This document shows, in pieces, positions 26,702 through 35,994 of a DNA stretch of 64,000 bases. The notes below the pieces were generated by a model that made no database searches, was not told the origin of the DNA, and was given only the letters and a program-made list of their open reading frames with translations. Each line of letters opens with the position of its first letter. Position 1 is the stretch's first letter. The position numbers and the translations under genes were made by a program. The DNA is taken from assembly GCA_009839505.1 (NCBI GenBank), contig VXPO01000093.1, forward strand, positions 1-64,000, in the 5' to 3' direction. This DNA comes from Gammaproteobacteria bacterium (lineage in GTDB: Bacteria; Pseudomonadota; Gammaproteobacteria; Pseudomonadales; Azotimanducaceae).

Positions 26702-27123
26702 TGTTCCTGCTTGACACCAACGTGATCTCTGAGCTGCGCAAGCTCGGCGACGGCAAGGCCAACGAGCGTGTCGCCAAGTGGGTCTCGCGCAGCGACGCGT
26801 CGAGCTTCTACATCTCGGCGTTGACGCTGATGGAGTTGGAGATCGGAATCCTTCGGATGGAACGTCGCGACGCCGAGCAAGGCAAGCGTCTGCGAACCTG
26901 GATGGACGGGTATGTCCTACCCGAGTTCTTGGAGCGGTCGCTGCCCGTCGACTCTGCCGTCGCCATGAAGTGCGCGCAGTTGCATGTCCCCGACCCGCGT
27001 ACTGAAAGGGACGCGCTCATCGCTGCCACGGCGATGGTGCACGGCATGGCGGTCGTCACGGGCAACGTGGTCGACTTCGGGAACACCGGTGCCGAGGTCA
27101 TCGATCCCTGGGCCGAAGCTTGA
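26701..27123 (+). CDS. PIN-domain toxin (VapC/FitB-like)
   Basis: The 140-residue PIN-fold nuclease has D5 (LLDTNVISEL), Glu in LMELEIGILRME, Asp in ERDALIAATA and Asp in VVTGNVVDF, completing the acidic metal site. It would cleave RNA, typically tRNA or rRNA, and is held in check by the co-encoded antitoxin. Length and motifs fit the FitB-like subfamily. Confidence 0.92.
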   Translation: MFLLDTNVISELRKLGDGKANERVAKWVSRSDASSFYISALTLMELEIGILRMERRDAEQGKRLRTWMDGYVLPEFLERSLPVDSAVAMKCAQLHVPDPRTERDALIAATAMVHGMAVVTGNVVDFGNTGAEVIDPWAEA

Positions 27124-27158
27124 CGTCCGTTGGAGAGGCGAACACGTCGCCCGTGGGC

Positions 27159-27225
27159 ATTCCCGATCGGTAACATTTAGTTGCGTGTCGTCTTGCAGGC
27201 ACCTGATATTCCCGATCGGTAACAT
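27159..27225. promoter_or_regulatory. duplicated operator of the XRE regulator
   Basis: The 18-base sequence ATTCCCGATCGGTAACAT occurs at 27159-27176 and again at 27208-27225, 49 bases apart. Each contains the palindromic core CCGATCGG. The second lies 24 bases before the GTG start. Two helically phased sites suggest cooperative binding by the XRE regulator. Confidence 0.7.
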
Positions 27226-27248
27226 CTGATCTTTTGCGGGGTGTCGCT

Positions 27249-27464
27249 GTGTCAGTGGATGAGATCGGCAAGACTGTCAGGAGCACGCGCCGGTCGCTGG
27301 GAGTGACGCAGCGGGAACTCGCCATGGCGGCGGGTACCGGGTTGCGATTCGTCATCGATCTGGAGAAGGGCAAACCGACCTGCCAGCTCGGCAAGACCCT
27401 CGCGGTCCTGAGTACTTTGGGCGTCGAGGTCGCGTTCGCGGGACGTGTTCCGCGTGGCGTTTGA
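27249..27464 (+). CDS. HipB-like XRE transcriptional regulator
   Basis: The 71-residue helix-turn-helix protein from GTG 27249 contains IGKTVRSTRRSLGVTQRELAMAAG, LRFVIDLEKGKPT and LGKTLAVLSTLGVEV, the HipB-like arrangement. It should repress its own promoter at the twin sites upstream. The partner HipA gene next door is broken, so the regulator is orphaned. Upstream TTG 27234 is a weaker alternative start. Confidence 0.85.
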   Translation: MSVDEIGKTVRSTRRSLGVTQRELAMAAGTGLRFVIDLEKGKPTCQLGKTLAVLSTLGVEVAFAGRVPRGV

Positions 27465-27466
27465 TC

Positions 27467-27725
27467 GTGCGCTCCCTCGATGTCTACCTGCATGGGCATC
27501 TGGCTGGCCGATTGGTTCTCCGTGAGAGTGGCCTGAGCTCCTTCCAGTATGTCCACACGTGGCTCGCACGCTCCGATGCGCCGAGCAGTCGAACTGCTGG
27601 AGACCACCCTCGCGAAAACCGATGAGATCGACAAGCCGCATCCTGTCTCGGAGCACGTCGCCGCGTTGGTTCGTGACCGCGTTGAAGAGCTTTTGGATCG
27701 TTTCGGCAGTCGGTCCCGTGGATAA
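27467..27725 (+). pseudogene. remnant of hipA-like kinase toxin gene
   Basis: GTG 27467 begins VRSLDVYLHGHLAGRLVL and RESGLSSFQYVHTWLARS, the HipA N-terminal pattern (DVYLxGxLxGxL ... SFxYxxxWL). After about 40 codons the frame degrades to a TGA at 27625. A different frame from 27576 gives a charged helical tail (VRDRVEELLDRFG) ending 27725. Full HipA is about 400 residues, so most of the kinase domain has been deleted. Confidence 0.65.
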
Positions 27726-27825
27726 CGGGCACGCGACGCCGCGATTGGCATTGCTGCCCGAGTGGTGGCAGTCTTGAGGGTCGGATGTGTTGGACGCCGG
27801 AGCCAGGCCGCTAGGGGGGCCGGCG

Positions 27826-30270
27826 ATGGGTTGTAGACCGGACCCTAAAGCTGCACCAATCGGACTGGCTGTGACGCTTGTCGGGCTGGCGTCGCTGGTT
27901 CCGGTCCACGCCTTCGAGGCCGAGGTGGCGCCGCTCGTCCAGAAACACTGCATCGCCTGCCACACCGGCACGATCCTGGCACCGCTGGACTTGGCGGGGC
28001 TTGGATACGACCTCGCTGATCCGGCCACCTTCGGCGCTTGGGCAAGGGTCTACGAACGCCTGGATAACGGCGAGATGCCGCCCGCTGGCGCGCTGAAGCC
28101 GGAAGCGGATGAACTAACAACCGCGCTCGCCTCGATGAAGGAGTCGCTGCTCGAGGCGAATCTCGCCGCGCGAGACGGCCAGCGCACGCCGCTTCGACGC
28201 CTGACCCGGCTCGAATACGCCTACACGATCCAGGATCTCCTCGGGCTCGACGAAGCCCAGGGGATGGATCTCATCCAGAACCTGCCTGCGGAAGCCGACA
28301 CCGGCGGTTTCGACACGGTTGCGGCCAAACAGGGAATCTCGGCGCTGCACGTGCGCAGCTATCTCGAGGCGGCGGACCGGGCGTTGGACGCGGCCCTTGC
28401 GCTGGGTCCACGACCGAAGACCACCCGTCGAGAGATCGAATACGCGAAGTCCGGCTACATGAACTTTATGCACACGGCAAAGATCCTCGGCGGCGGCATC
28501 ACGAAACGCGCCGATGACCGCGTTGTCGTGTTCTACGACGCCGGCTCGACGTACATGCTGCACACGGAGACCGAGGGCTACGCCGTGCCGTATCCCGGTC
28601 GCTACCGCGTCACCCTGGATGCCAAGCCGTACCAGGCGGATACGCCGGTAGTGCTGACCCTCTACCAGGGCATCAAGCAGGGTGTCGTGGCATCCCTCGA
28701 TGACCTGATCGGGACGTTCGATCTCTTGGACGACACGGCGAGGATCGTCGAGGTGACCACGTTCATGCGCCCGGGCGACCTGCTGGCGCCGTCGGTGGCT
28801 GAACTTGATCGACCGCCCGGCGGAACCGTCAACCATTTCGCGCCGGACAAGACCGTCGCGAACTACAAGGGCGAGGGCGTCGCGATCAAATCCCTGACCA
28901 TCGAGGGCCCGTTGATCGACGAGTGGCCGCCCGAGGGCACCCGACGCTTGCTGTCCGGGCTCGATTTCGACGAGACCGGGCAGGTTCGTTCAACGAAGAC
29001 GTCCGAGGAGCACGTCCTCGACATCGTCCGGGAATTCGCCACGCGCGCCTTTCGGCGACCGCTCAAGAATGGCGAGGCCCAAGCGTATGCCAGCCTGGCC
29101 GAGCCGTCGCTGGCCGCCGGCGCGCCGCTTGTCGAGGCGGTTCGCGTGCCGATGCGGGCCATCCTGAGTGCGCCGCCGTTCCTCTACCAGGCGGCTTCCG
29201 CCGGTCGTCTCGATGACTTCGCGCTCGCCGCGAGGCTCTCCTATTTCCTGTGGCGCAGCATGCCGGACGACGAACTCTTCGAACTTGCCGGCAACGGGCA
29301 GCTAACGGAACCGAACGTGTTGGCGGACCAGGTCGACCGGATGCTCGACGACGACCGGTCCAAGCGCTTCGTGAGGGATTTCGCGGGCCAGGCGTTCCGG
29401 CTCTACGAGATGAACCAGACCACGCCGGATGGCGGGCTCTACCCCGAATACGACGACCGCCTGGGCAAAGCGATGGCGGCGGAGACCGAACTCTTCCTCG
29501 AGGAACTCATCGACGAGAACCACGGCGTCGGCGGCCTGATCGATGCGGACTTCACCTACGTCAACCGCCGCCTAGCGGAGCACTACGACATCCCGGGCAT
29601 CAAGGGCCAGCAAATGCGCCGCGTCGAGTTGGCAGCGGACAGCCCGCGCGGCGGTCTGCTAACCCACGCCAGCATCCACAAGATCACCGCCAACGGGACG
29701 GTCACCTCGCCGGTGCCCCGGGGCAACTTCGTGCTGGCCAACATCCTCGGACGGCCGGCACCGCCACCGCCGCCGGGGATCGAAGGCCTGGAACCGGATA
29801 TACGCGGAACCACGACGATTCGGGAGCAGCTGGCGGCGCACCGCGCCAACGCGGTATGCAACAGTTGCCACCAGTCCATCGACCCGCCCGGCTTTGCACT
29901 TGAGTCCTTCGATCCCATTGGCGGCTTCCGGGAGCACTACCGGGCGTCGCGCGGGGAGACGAAATTCGGGGACTACACGGTGCCCCGACCGTACGGCAAG
30001 GGTCCCGCGGTCGATCCCAGCGGGGTCACGCCGACGGGTGATGCGTTCGCCCACATCGAGGAGTACAAGGCGATCCTGCTCGATCGGGAACTCGACCAGA
30101 TCGCCCGTCACTTTGCCTCGCAGCTGATTACGCTGGCGACGGGCGCCGAGGTGGAGTTCGCGGACCGGGATGAAGTCCACCGGATCGTGGCGTCGGTCGC
30201 GGATCGCGGCTATCCGGTTCGATCCATCATTCACGAGGTCGTGCAGAGCGACCTGTTCCGGAGTCTCTGA
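27826..30270 (+). CDS. DUF1592/DUF1588/DUF1585 multi-domain c-type cytochrome-like protein
   Basis: The 814-residue exported protein has a signal peptide (LAVTLVGLASLVPVHA), then a Planctomycete-type heme site C42-IA-C45-H46 and NGEMPPAG, the DUF1587-like LTRLEYAYTIQDLLG, DUF1592 (LAARLSYFLWRSMPDDEL), DUF1588 (RGGLLTHASIHKITANGT ... SPVPRGNFV) and a C-terminal DUF1585 with a second heme-like C678-NS-C681-H. Such proteins occur with DUF1552 partners in Planctomycetes, Acidobacteria and marine proteobacteria; the reaction is unknown. The stop overlaps the DUF1552 ATG. Confidence 0.92.
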   Translation: MGCRPDPKAAPIGLAVTLVGLASLVPVHAFEAEVAPLVQKHCIACHTGTILAPLDLAGLGYDLADPATFGAWARVYERLDNGEMPPAGALKPEADELTTALASMKESLLEANLAARDGQRTPLRRLTRLEYAYTIQDLLGLDEAQGMDLIQNLPAEADTGGFDTVAAKQGISALHVRSYLEAADRALDAALALGPRPKTTRREIEYAKSGYMNFMHTAKILGGGITKRADDRVVVFYDAGSTYMLHTETEGYAVPYPGRYRVTLDAKPYQADTPVVLTLYQGIKQGVVASLDDLIGTFDLLDDTARIVEVTTFMRPGDLLAPSVAELDRPPGGTVNHFAPDKTVANYKGEGVAIKSLTIEGPLIDEWPPEGTRRLLSGLDFDETGQVRSTKTSEEHVLDIVREFATRAFRRPLKNGEAQAYASLAEPSLAAGAPLVEAVRVPMRAILSAPPFLYQAASAGRLDDFALAARLSYFLWRSMPDDELFELAGNGQLTEPNVLADQVDRMLDDDRSKRFVRDFAGQAFRLYEMNQTTPDGGLYPEYDDRLGKAMAAETELFLEELIDENHGVGGLIDADFTYVNRRLAEHYDIPGIKGQQMRRVELAADSPRGGLLTHASIHKITANGTVTSPVPRGNFVLANILGRPAPPPPPGIEGLEPDIRGTTTIREQLAAHRANAVCNSCHQSIDPPGFALESFDPIGGFREHYRASRGETKFGDYTVPRPYGKGPAVDPSGVTPTGDAFAHIEEYKAILLDRELDQIARHFASQLITLATGAEVEFADRDEVHRIVASVADRGYPVRSIIHEVVQSDLFRSL

Positions 30271-31535
30271 TGGCTATATCGCGACCCATCGACCGCCGCA
30301 CTTTCCTGCGCGCGACAGGCGTGGCGCTGGCGTTGCCGTTCCTTGAATCGATGCGACCGGCGTTTGGCAGCACGACAGAGCCGCCCCGGCGCATGGTGAA
30401 TATCTGCGCGACCCTAGGGCTCTACTCGGACTATTGGTTCCCGAAGACGGCGGGGGCGGGCTACGAAGCCTCCGACTACCTCACGCTCATCGACGAACAC
30501 CGGGACCACTACACCCTGTTCTCGGGCCTCTGCCACGAGGAACAGACGGGTCGCCAGGCCCACAACTCCGAGATCACCTGGCTCACCTCCGCGCGGCATC
30601 CGGGTTTGGACGGCTTCCAGAACACCATCTCCGTCGACCAGGTCGCGGCGAACCACTACGGGTACGTGACGCGGTTTCCGTCGGTCATCCTCGGTACGTA
30701 CTCGCCCCAGAGCCAGTCGTATACGTCAAACGGCGTGATGGTTCCCGCCGAAACCAGCCCGGCCCGGCTCTTCGGCAAGATGTTCCTGCAGGGCAAGCCG
30801 GAGGAAGTCGAGCGAGAGACCCGGCGCTTAAGCGACGGCCGCAGCATCCTCGACACCCTGTCGGCGCAGACGACGGCATTGGGCAAGCGCGCCAGCGTTA
30901 CCGACCGGGAGGTCTTGGATGCCTACTTCGACGCCGTCCGCATTGCCGAACGCGATCTCGTCGAAGTGCAGGCGTGGACCAGGCGCCCCAAACCGGTTGT
31001 CGACGCCGAGCCCCCAACGGACATCGGTGACAACACCGACATCATTGGCCGCGTGAGACTGCTGTTCGACCTGATACCGCTCATTCTCGCCACCGACTCC
31101 TCACGGGTGGTCAGCGTGATGATCCAGGATCACCAGACCGTGCTTAAGGTCGAAGGCGTCACGGCGGACCAGCACAACCTGTCCCACCACGGCCGGGACC
31201 AGGGCAAGATCGACCAGCTGAAGATCGTCGAGACCGAGATCGTGCGTCGCTTCGGTGAGTTGCTCACGGCCCTTCGCGCACAGAAAGAAGGACACGGGTC
31301 CCTTCTCGACCACACCACGCTGCTGTTCGGAAGCAACCTCGGCAACGCCAATTCCCACGTCGCGGTCAAGCTGCCGATCCTCCTTGCCGGCGGTGGATTC
31401 AGCCACGGTAGGCACATCGTCCACGAAGGCGAGGACAATGGCCCGCTGTGCAATCTGTTCGTGACCATGTTGCGCTCGGTGGGCGTGGAGGCGGATTCGT
31501 TCGGCCAGAGCACCGGCGCGCTGACCTGGGGCTGA
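30270..31535 (+). CDS. DUF1552 family Tat-exported protein
   Basis: The 421-residue product begins with the Tat motif DRRTFLRATGVALALPFLE and continues with family features (RMVNICATLGLYSDYWFP, YTLFSGLCHE, SVDQVAANHYG, LLFGSNLGNANSH). It is the standard partner of DUF1592 proteins and overlaps that gene by one base. Both are expected in the periplasm; the joint function is undetermined. Confidence 0.93.
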   Translation: MAISRPIDRRTFLRATGVALALPFLESMRPAFGSTTEPPRRMVNICATLGLYSDYWFPKTAGAGYEASDYLTLIDEHRDHYTLFSGLCHEEQTGRQAHNSEITWLTSARHPGLDGFQNTISVDQVAANHYGYVTRFPSVILGTYSPQSQSYTSNGVMVPAETSPARLFGKMFLQGKPEEVERETRRLSDGRSILDTLSAQTTALGKRASVTDREVLDAYFDAVRIAERDLVEVQAWTRRPKPVVDAEPPTDIGDNTDIIGRVRLLFDLIPLILATDSSRVVSVMIQDHQTVLKVEGVTADQHNLSHHGRDQGKIDQLKIVETEIVRRFGELLTALRAQKEGHGSLLDHTTLLFGSNLGNANSHVAVKLPILLAGGGFSHGRHIVHEGEDNGPLCNLFVTMLRSVGVEADSFGQSTGALTWG

Positions 31536-31555
31536 TCCAGCGAGTCGAAACGCCG

Positions 31556-32401
31556 CTACTGATCTCGACAGCCGATGCGGCTCTTCACGGACGGGATATC
31601 CGATTCGTCAAGACCGGCCAGCGTCGATGCATCCAGAACGCCAGTCTCCTCGCGGGTGATGCGGAACGTCCGGTCTGGTTGCTCCACCCAGACGAGGTAA
31701 CCGCACAGGAAAGGTACGTTCTCGAATGACATTTCGTAGTCTGCGGCTACGTAGATCCCCGGTTCTGGCGCCGAGGGGGGATCAACGTAGATCGTTATCC
31801 GCCAGATATCGGTTTCTTGAATAGGACCGGCCTCGGCGACGAATTCCTCGCGTTGCTTGCGCCAAGTCTCGAAAGGGACGATCGACTGCATGTAGTCCGA
31901 CAGCATCGAATAGGGGTTGCGGTACTCCCGGTCCGACGGTCCGTGCAGGTACGACACCGTGAGGGTACGGATCTCTGTCTCGACGAGGGTCTTGTCCTCC
32001 GGGGTTAGCGATCGGCTTTGTTTGTTATCTCGCATCGTCGGCGGATTGCAGGAGATGTCCTGGACGAGAACGAGTGAGTCGTCGTTCGGCTCTTCCGCAT
32101 CGTTCGTGTCCACGAATGTCTCGCTTTTCGAGAACCTGTAGCTGTCGAGTTGCGGCACGAGTTCGCCGCACAGTTGACGGGCTTGAATGAGAATGGCTGC
32201 CTGTGCCTGTCCCACGCCGATCGGCTGTTTGCTGGTGAGTGTGAACTGGTAGGTGCCGTCGTCTCGGCGGGTGGATTCAATTTCAGGGTCCGCCGTCAGG
32301 GTAGTCGTCAGCAGCAAGAAGATTGGTACTAGCAAACCCCTGGTGGTGAGACGAGAACCGCGATTGCACCGCAAGGGGGAGATGGATCGGGCAGTGAGCA
32401 T
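31556..32401 (-). CDS. secreted protein, C-terminal DUF4019-like domain
   Basis: The 281-residue product has a late hydrophobic segment (RGLLVPIFLLLTTTLTADPE) that can serve as signal peptide. The C-terminal half (YMQSIVPFETWRKQREEF, then IWRITIYVDPPSAPEPGIY and FLCGYLVWV) resembles DUF4019-like domains of unknown function. It is convergent with the DUF1552 gene, 20 bases away. The start is uncertain because of the long pre-signal region. Confidence 0.65.
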   Translation of the reverse strand: MLTARSISPLRCNRGSRLTTRGLLVPIFLLLTTTLTADPEIESTRRDDGTYQFTLTSKQPIGVGQAQAAILIQARQLCGELVPQLDSYRFSKSETFVDTNDAEEPNDDSLVLVQDISCNPPTMRDNKQSRSLTPEDKTLVETEIRTLTVSYLHGPSDREYRNPYSMLSDYMQSIVPFETWRKQREEFVAEAGPIQETDIWRITIYVDPPSAPEPGIYVAADYEMSFENVPFLCGYLVWVEQPDRTFRITREETGVLDASTLAGLDESDIPSVKSRIGCRDQ

Positions 32402-32411
32402 AGGGAAGCCG

Positions 32412-32846
32412 TTAGATTTCTAGCTTCGACGCTTGGGCCACCCGTTGTGGATCCTGCTTCCAGACATCGGAGACGTCGACGTACAGCTCAACCTGGTTGC
32501 CGTCCGGATCGGCGAAGTACAGGGACTGGGTGACCTCGTGGTCGACCGGAGCGCACTGGATACCGGCCTCGTCCAGAAGCCGCTTGGCATCCTTCAACTG
32601 CTCGAGTGAGTTGCCGATCTTGAACGCGACGTGGGCGAGCCCTGGCGTTTTCCCGTTTGCAGGTTCGGCATCGTCGCCGATACCCGCGATGGCGAAGTCG
32701 TGGTGGTCTCCCAATGAGAAGAACGTCATTGGACCGCGGTCGCTGCGCGCGACAATCGGCAACCCCAGCACGCCGTTGTAGAAGGCCTCGGAACGCTCCA
32801 CGTCCCGTACCTTGATGACCACGTGTCCCAGCGACTCTATCCGCAT
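32412..32846 (-). CDS. VOC family (glyoxalase/bleomycin-resistance fold) protein
   Basis: The 144-residue protein has the two beta-alpha-beta-beta-beta units of the vicinal oxygen chelate fold: GHVVIKVRDVERSEAFYNG with metal-ligand His, then GLAHVAFKI and DPDGNQVELYVD with ligand Glu. It could be a glyoxalase-type isomerase or ring-cleaving dioxygenase-like enzyme. It lies 10 bases upstream of the secreted-protein gene on the same strand. Confidence 0.9.
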   Translation of the reverse strand: MRIESLGHVVIKVRDVERSEAFYNGVLGLPIVARSDRGPMTFFSLGDHHDFAIAGIGDDAEPANGKTPGLAHVAFKIGNSLEQLKDAKRLLDEAGIQCAPVDHEVTQSLYFADPDGNQVELYVDVSDVWKQDPQRVAQASKLEI

Positions 32847-32933
32847 GGCGTGCTCCGATTTGGGTAGCGGCGGCCGCTCTTGGCAAAGCCAGCCTTAGTC
32901 CAGTTCGTTTCCATAGGTGTCAAGCCGTCGGGG

Positions 32934-34016
32934 CTAATAATTGCTTGCTGCTGAATCGGATTTCGAAGGTACAGGATGCGGACTACCTTCCTTGAGTGCA
33001 TGAATGGATGCAAGTACTTCCAGGTTATTCAGCGACTCCCGCTGGTTCATTTGCGGGCACTCCCGTAGGCCGGCTGCCAGACAGCGATGGACGGCCTCGG
33101 TCTGATAGATGAATCCCTGCTGGTTCGGGTAGGCGTCGGGCACATCGATCGCATCTGGCAAAGGGTATTCAAACCGCTGTTCGGGTGAAGGCACATTGCC
33201 ATCTGCGTAGCGCGATGGCGTACGCGGCGGTACCCGTAGCGTCAAGCGGGTAGGACAATGCGCCGGCTGTTCCAAGGTGATGCGGCCTTTGGTCCCAATG
33301 AATTCGGTCACTTCCGGAAACTCACTTGGATAGGCGACAAACGTGAGGTTGGCAAATCGGTTGCCTTCAAATTCCAGCATGGCGCCGCCGGGTCCGAAGT
33401 GACGGCCCGCCACCTGCACTCTCACTGGCTTTTGGTCGGCGCCGAACGCCAGCGTTGCGGCCTGCGTTGTGTAATAGGTATCGAAGTCGGCCTGAACGGT
33501 CATTACGTCGCCGATTTCACCGGCTTCGATCAGGTTGCGTGCATGTTCGACGGCGGGGAAGAAGCGGGTCCACACACCATCCTGCAGCATCACGTTGTTG
33601 CTGTTGGCGGCCGCATACATTTCCCGGGCATCTGCCACGCTCTTCGCCATGGCCTTCTCACATAGCACATGCTTGCCGGCTTCGATGGCCATCAGGCAGT
33701 GCTCCTTGTGCAGTCGGTCGATGGTGCCGACATACACAACGTCCACATCGGGGGATGCCAGCATTTCGGCGTAGCTACCATAGGCCTTTTCCACCCCGTG
33801 CCGTGCGGCGAAGGCTCTCGCCCTGTCTCCAGATCGGGCCGCCACCGCGGCCATGGTCGCCCCTTCGCACTCACGGGAGGACAAAACCCATTGGCGGGAG
33901 ATATCGCCTGCGCCGATGATGCCCCAGCGCAACGGGAACGCTACGTCTTCAGCTCTGGTCAACCCCAGCCGGACATCCCTCGGCGTCTCGGGAGGCAGGA
34001 TCTTCTCGTTTGCCAT
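32934..34016 (-). CDS. Gfo/Idh/MocA family oxidoreductase
   Basis: The 360-residue protein has a Rossmann GIIGAGDISRQW, VYVGTIDRLHKEHCLMAIEAG and the family EKA/EKP position (CEKAMA, E120-K121), the variant found in dihydrodiol dehydrogenase-like members. It should act on a sugar or cyclic diol with NAD(P). It is 17 bases downstream of the adenine deaminase gene and probably co-transcribed. Confidence 0.9.
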   Translation of the reverse strand: MANEKILPPETPRDVRLGLTRAEDVAFPLRWGIIGAGDISRQWVLSSRECEGATMAAVAARSGDRARAFAARHGVEKAYGSYAEMLASPDVDVVYVGTIDRLHKEHCLMAIEAGKHVLCEKAMAKSVADAREMYAAANSNNVMLQDGVWTRFFPAVEHARNLIEAGEIGDVMTVQADFDTYYTTQAATLAFGADQKPVRVQVAGRHFGPGGAMLEFEGNRFANLTFVAYPSEFPEVTEFIGTKGRITLEQPAHCPTRLTLRVPPRTPSRYADGNVPSPEQRFEYPLPDAIDVPDAYPNQQGFIYQTEAVHRCLAAGLRECPQMNQRESLNNLEVLASIHALKEGSPHPVPSKSDSAASNY

Positions 34017-34033
34017 GGATTAGTGTCCCGTAT

Positions 34034-35053
34034 TCAAGGCGGGGGTTCCGACACGGCACGCTCGAGGAGTCCGATCAACCTCTCCTTGTCGGCAACGTCG
34101 AGCAGCGACGCCTCGATGGAGTTGCGGGCCAGCCGGACCACATCGTCTTTGCCAAGACCGAGCGCTTCGGCCACCGCGACGTAGTTGTCGTTGATATAGC
34201 CGCCAAAGTACGCCGGATCGTCCGAGTTCACCGTCACGCACAACCCCAGATCGAGCATCCGTTTGAGTGGATGCGAAGCCATCTCGTCGACCACGCACAG
34301 CTTTAAGTTGCTCAGCGGACAGACGGTCAACGGAATCTGCCGATGCACCAGTTCGTCGATGAGCCCGGGGTCGTCCAGGGCACGGTTGCCGTGGTCGATG
34401 CGCCGGACCTTGAGAACCTCCAATGCCTCGCGCACGTACTCGGCCGGGCCTTCCTCGCCGGCGTGCGCCACGGGGACAAAGCCCGCTTCCCGCGCCCGCT
34501 TGAAGACACGCGCAAACTTGCTCGGTGGATTGCCGCGTTCGCCGGAATCAAGGCCCACGCCGACGATTCGGTCGCGGTGAGGCATGGCGGCCTCCAGTGT
34601 CTCGAACGCATTGGCTTCGTCCAGGTGCCGGAGAAAACACAGGATCAGCCGCGACGTCAGTCCCAGCTTGTCGTGTGCATCGTCCAGCGCCTGGCAGATG
34701 CCTTCGACCATCGTTTCGAACGCCACGCCGCGGGCCGTGTGGGTCTCGGGGTCGAAGAAGATCTCGGCATGGCGGACATTGTCGTCGCGGGCCCTCACGA
34801 GATAGGCCCAGGTCAGGTCGTAGAAGTCGCGGGACTCTACCAGCACGCGGGCGCAGGCGTAGTAGACGTCGAGGAACTGTTGCAGGTTGGAGAACCGGTA
34901 CGCGGCGCGCAGTTCGTCGACGGACGAATAGGGTAGGTCGATCGCGTTGCGCTCGGCGATGGTGAACGCCAGCTCCGGTTCGAGGGTGCCCTCGATGTGC
35001 AGATGCAGCTCGGCCTTCGGCAATCCGGCGACAAAGGTCGCAAGATCTGTCAT
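34034..35053 (-). CDS. adenine deaminase
   Basis: The 339-residue metal-dependent deaminase has H17-x-H19 ([10 protein letters not shown]), [19 protein letters not shown] (catalytic Glu), IDHGNRA and [11 protein letters not shown] (metal-binding Asp). The pattern [11 protein letters not shown] and the overall sequence match bacterial adenine deaminases of the ADA-like type rather than true adenosine deaminases. It should convert adenine to hypoxanthine. The ATG 35053 is chosen over 35092. A broken copy of its N-terminus lies at 35440-35572. Confidence 0.9.
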   Translation of the reverse strand: MTDLATFVAGLPKAELHLHIEGTLEPELAFTIAERNAIDLPYSSVDELRAAYRFSNLQQFLDVYYACARVLVESRDFYDLTWAYLVRARDDNVRHAEIFFDPETHTARGVAFETMVEGICQALDDAHDKLGLTSRLILCFLRHLDEANAFETLEAAMPHRDRIVGVGLDSGERGNPPSKFARVFKRAREAGFVPVAHAGEEGPAEYVREALEVLKVRRIDHGNRALDDPGLIDELVHRQIPLTVCPLSNLKLCVVDEMASHPLKRMLDLGLCVTVNSDDPAYFGGYINDNYVAVAEALGLGKDDVVRLARNSIEASLLDVADKERLIGLLERAVSEPPP

Positions 35054-35063
35054 GCGCTGGCCG

Positions 35064-35429
35064 TCACACGTCGAGGACCACGGAGAATCCACCGAAGATC
35101 ATCCGCGCACCGTCGAACGGCACAGGGTACTTTTCCTCGTCGAACCGTTCATCGGTTTGCGCCAGTTCGTGAAACCGCTTCATGCCTTCGTCCCGGCTCG
35201 GCTTGTCCGGCCATTCGATCCACGCGAAGGCCACGGTTTCGTCCTGCTTCGCCCCGACAGCCTTGCGGAAGTCCGTGAGCTTGCCGTCGGGCAGGTCGTC
35301 GCCCCAGGTCTCGACGACGCGGGTGGCGCCAAACTCCTTGAACAGGGCGTCGGTGGTGCGGGCATTGTCGATGAACGCCTGCCGGTTGGCGGTTGGGACC
35401 GGGATCACGAAGCCGTCGACGTAGGCCAT
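35064..35429 (-). CDS. DUF1428 family protein
   Basis: The 121-residue protein begins [12 protein letters not shown] and contains [25 protein letters not shown] and [12 protein letters not shown], all typical of the DUF1428 ferredoxin-like fold (YbaA type). The function of the family is unknown. It sits 10 bases upstream of the deaminase gene in the same operon. Confidence 0.93.
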   Translation of the reverse strand: MAYVDGFVIPVPTANRQAFIDNARTTDALFKEFGATRVVETWGDDLPDGKLTDFRKAVGAKQDETVAFAWIEWPDKPSRDEGMKRFHELAQTDERFDEEKYPVPFDGARMIFGGFSVVLDV

Positions 35430-35439
35430 GGCAGATCTC

Positions 35440-35572
35440 TCAATTGGCGAGACGGTAGAGTTCGGTGAGGTTGCGCGCTGTCACGAGTTCCGCCAGCCCT
35501 ACGCCGGTAGTGAACGCCAACTCCGGTTCGATGGTGCCTTCGATGCGCAAGATGCAGCGCGGCCTTTGGCAG
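35440..35572 (-). pseudogene. frameshifted N-terminal remnant of an adenine deaminase
   Basis: On the minus strand one frame gives SLPKAALHL and, after a +1 shift near 35550, another gives RIEGTIEPELAFT. Together they match [20 protein letters not shown] of the intact deaminase (34034-35053). DNA around the shift reads CTGCATCTTGCGCATCG against CTGCATCTGCACATCG. The remnant ends in an unrelated tail (ARNLTELYRLAN, TGA at 35440). Confidence 0.7.
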
Positions 35573-35699
35573 GGATGCCGTGTACCCGGGAAAAGCGGCA
35601 GCTTGTTGAAGCTGGATATCGGTGCTAACGTCCATTCGTGTTGGCGGTAGCGGTATTCGTCGACGACCCTACACAAATACCAATACCAAGGAGGCTCCA

Positions 35700-35930
35700 A
35701 TGAGTGCAACCGAAGATCGCATGGTCGAACTCGCAAAGCGACACCTCAATCTCGACAGGGACTTGAATCTTGACGCCGGACTGGCAGACAGCGATGTCTC
35801 GTCGGCCGACGCTGTCTCGTTCATCAAGCGGTGCGCCGAGGAGTTCAACGTAGCCATTCCCCCTGAAGCCGTCCGCGGAATCAAGAACATGCGGGATCTT
35901 GCGCACTATATCGACGCGCGCGCTGGCTAG
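35700..35930 (+). CDS. free-standing acyl carrier protein with atypical Ser motif
   Basis: The 76-residue acidic four-helix protein has an AAGGAGG ribosome-binding site. It aligns with acyl carrier proteins through CAEEFNVAIPPEAV (helix III region). The usual GxDSL is replaced by DVSSADAV, leaving Ser34 as the likely phosphopantetheine site with Asp and Leu both missing. It is followed after 64 bases by a phosphopantetheinyl transferase gene and faces the giant PKS gene. It may carry the PKS chain or a starter unit, or be a non-acylated partner. Confidence 0.82.
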   Translation: MSATEDRMVELAKRHLNLDRDLNLDAGLADSDVSSADAVSFIKRCAEEFNVAIPPEAVRGIKNMRDLAHYIDARAG

Positions 35931-35979
35931 GTGTCATAGCGGTTCGTCCGCGTGTAGCAACCTACGCAGCGGCACACTT

Positions 35980-35985
35980 GGAGGG
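35980..35985 (+). promoter_or_regulatory. ribosome-binding site supporting TTG start
   Basis: GGAGGG lies 9 bases before TTG 35995. No ATG or GTG in frame is as well placed, so this site sets the start of the phosphopantetheinyl transferase. Confidence 0.55.
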
Positions 35986-35994
35986 TCGATTCGG

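Noticed and set aside
27098..28028. Minus-strand ORFs over the XRE/hipA region
   Set aside because: No recognisable domains, and they oppose the clearly coding XRE gene and the DUF1592 start.
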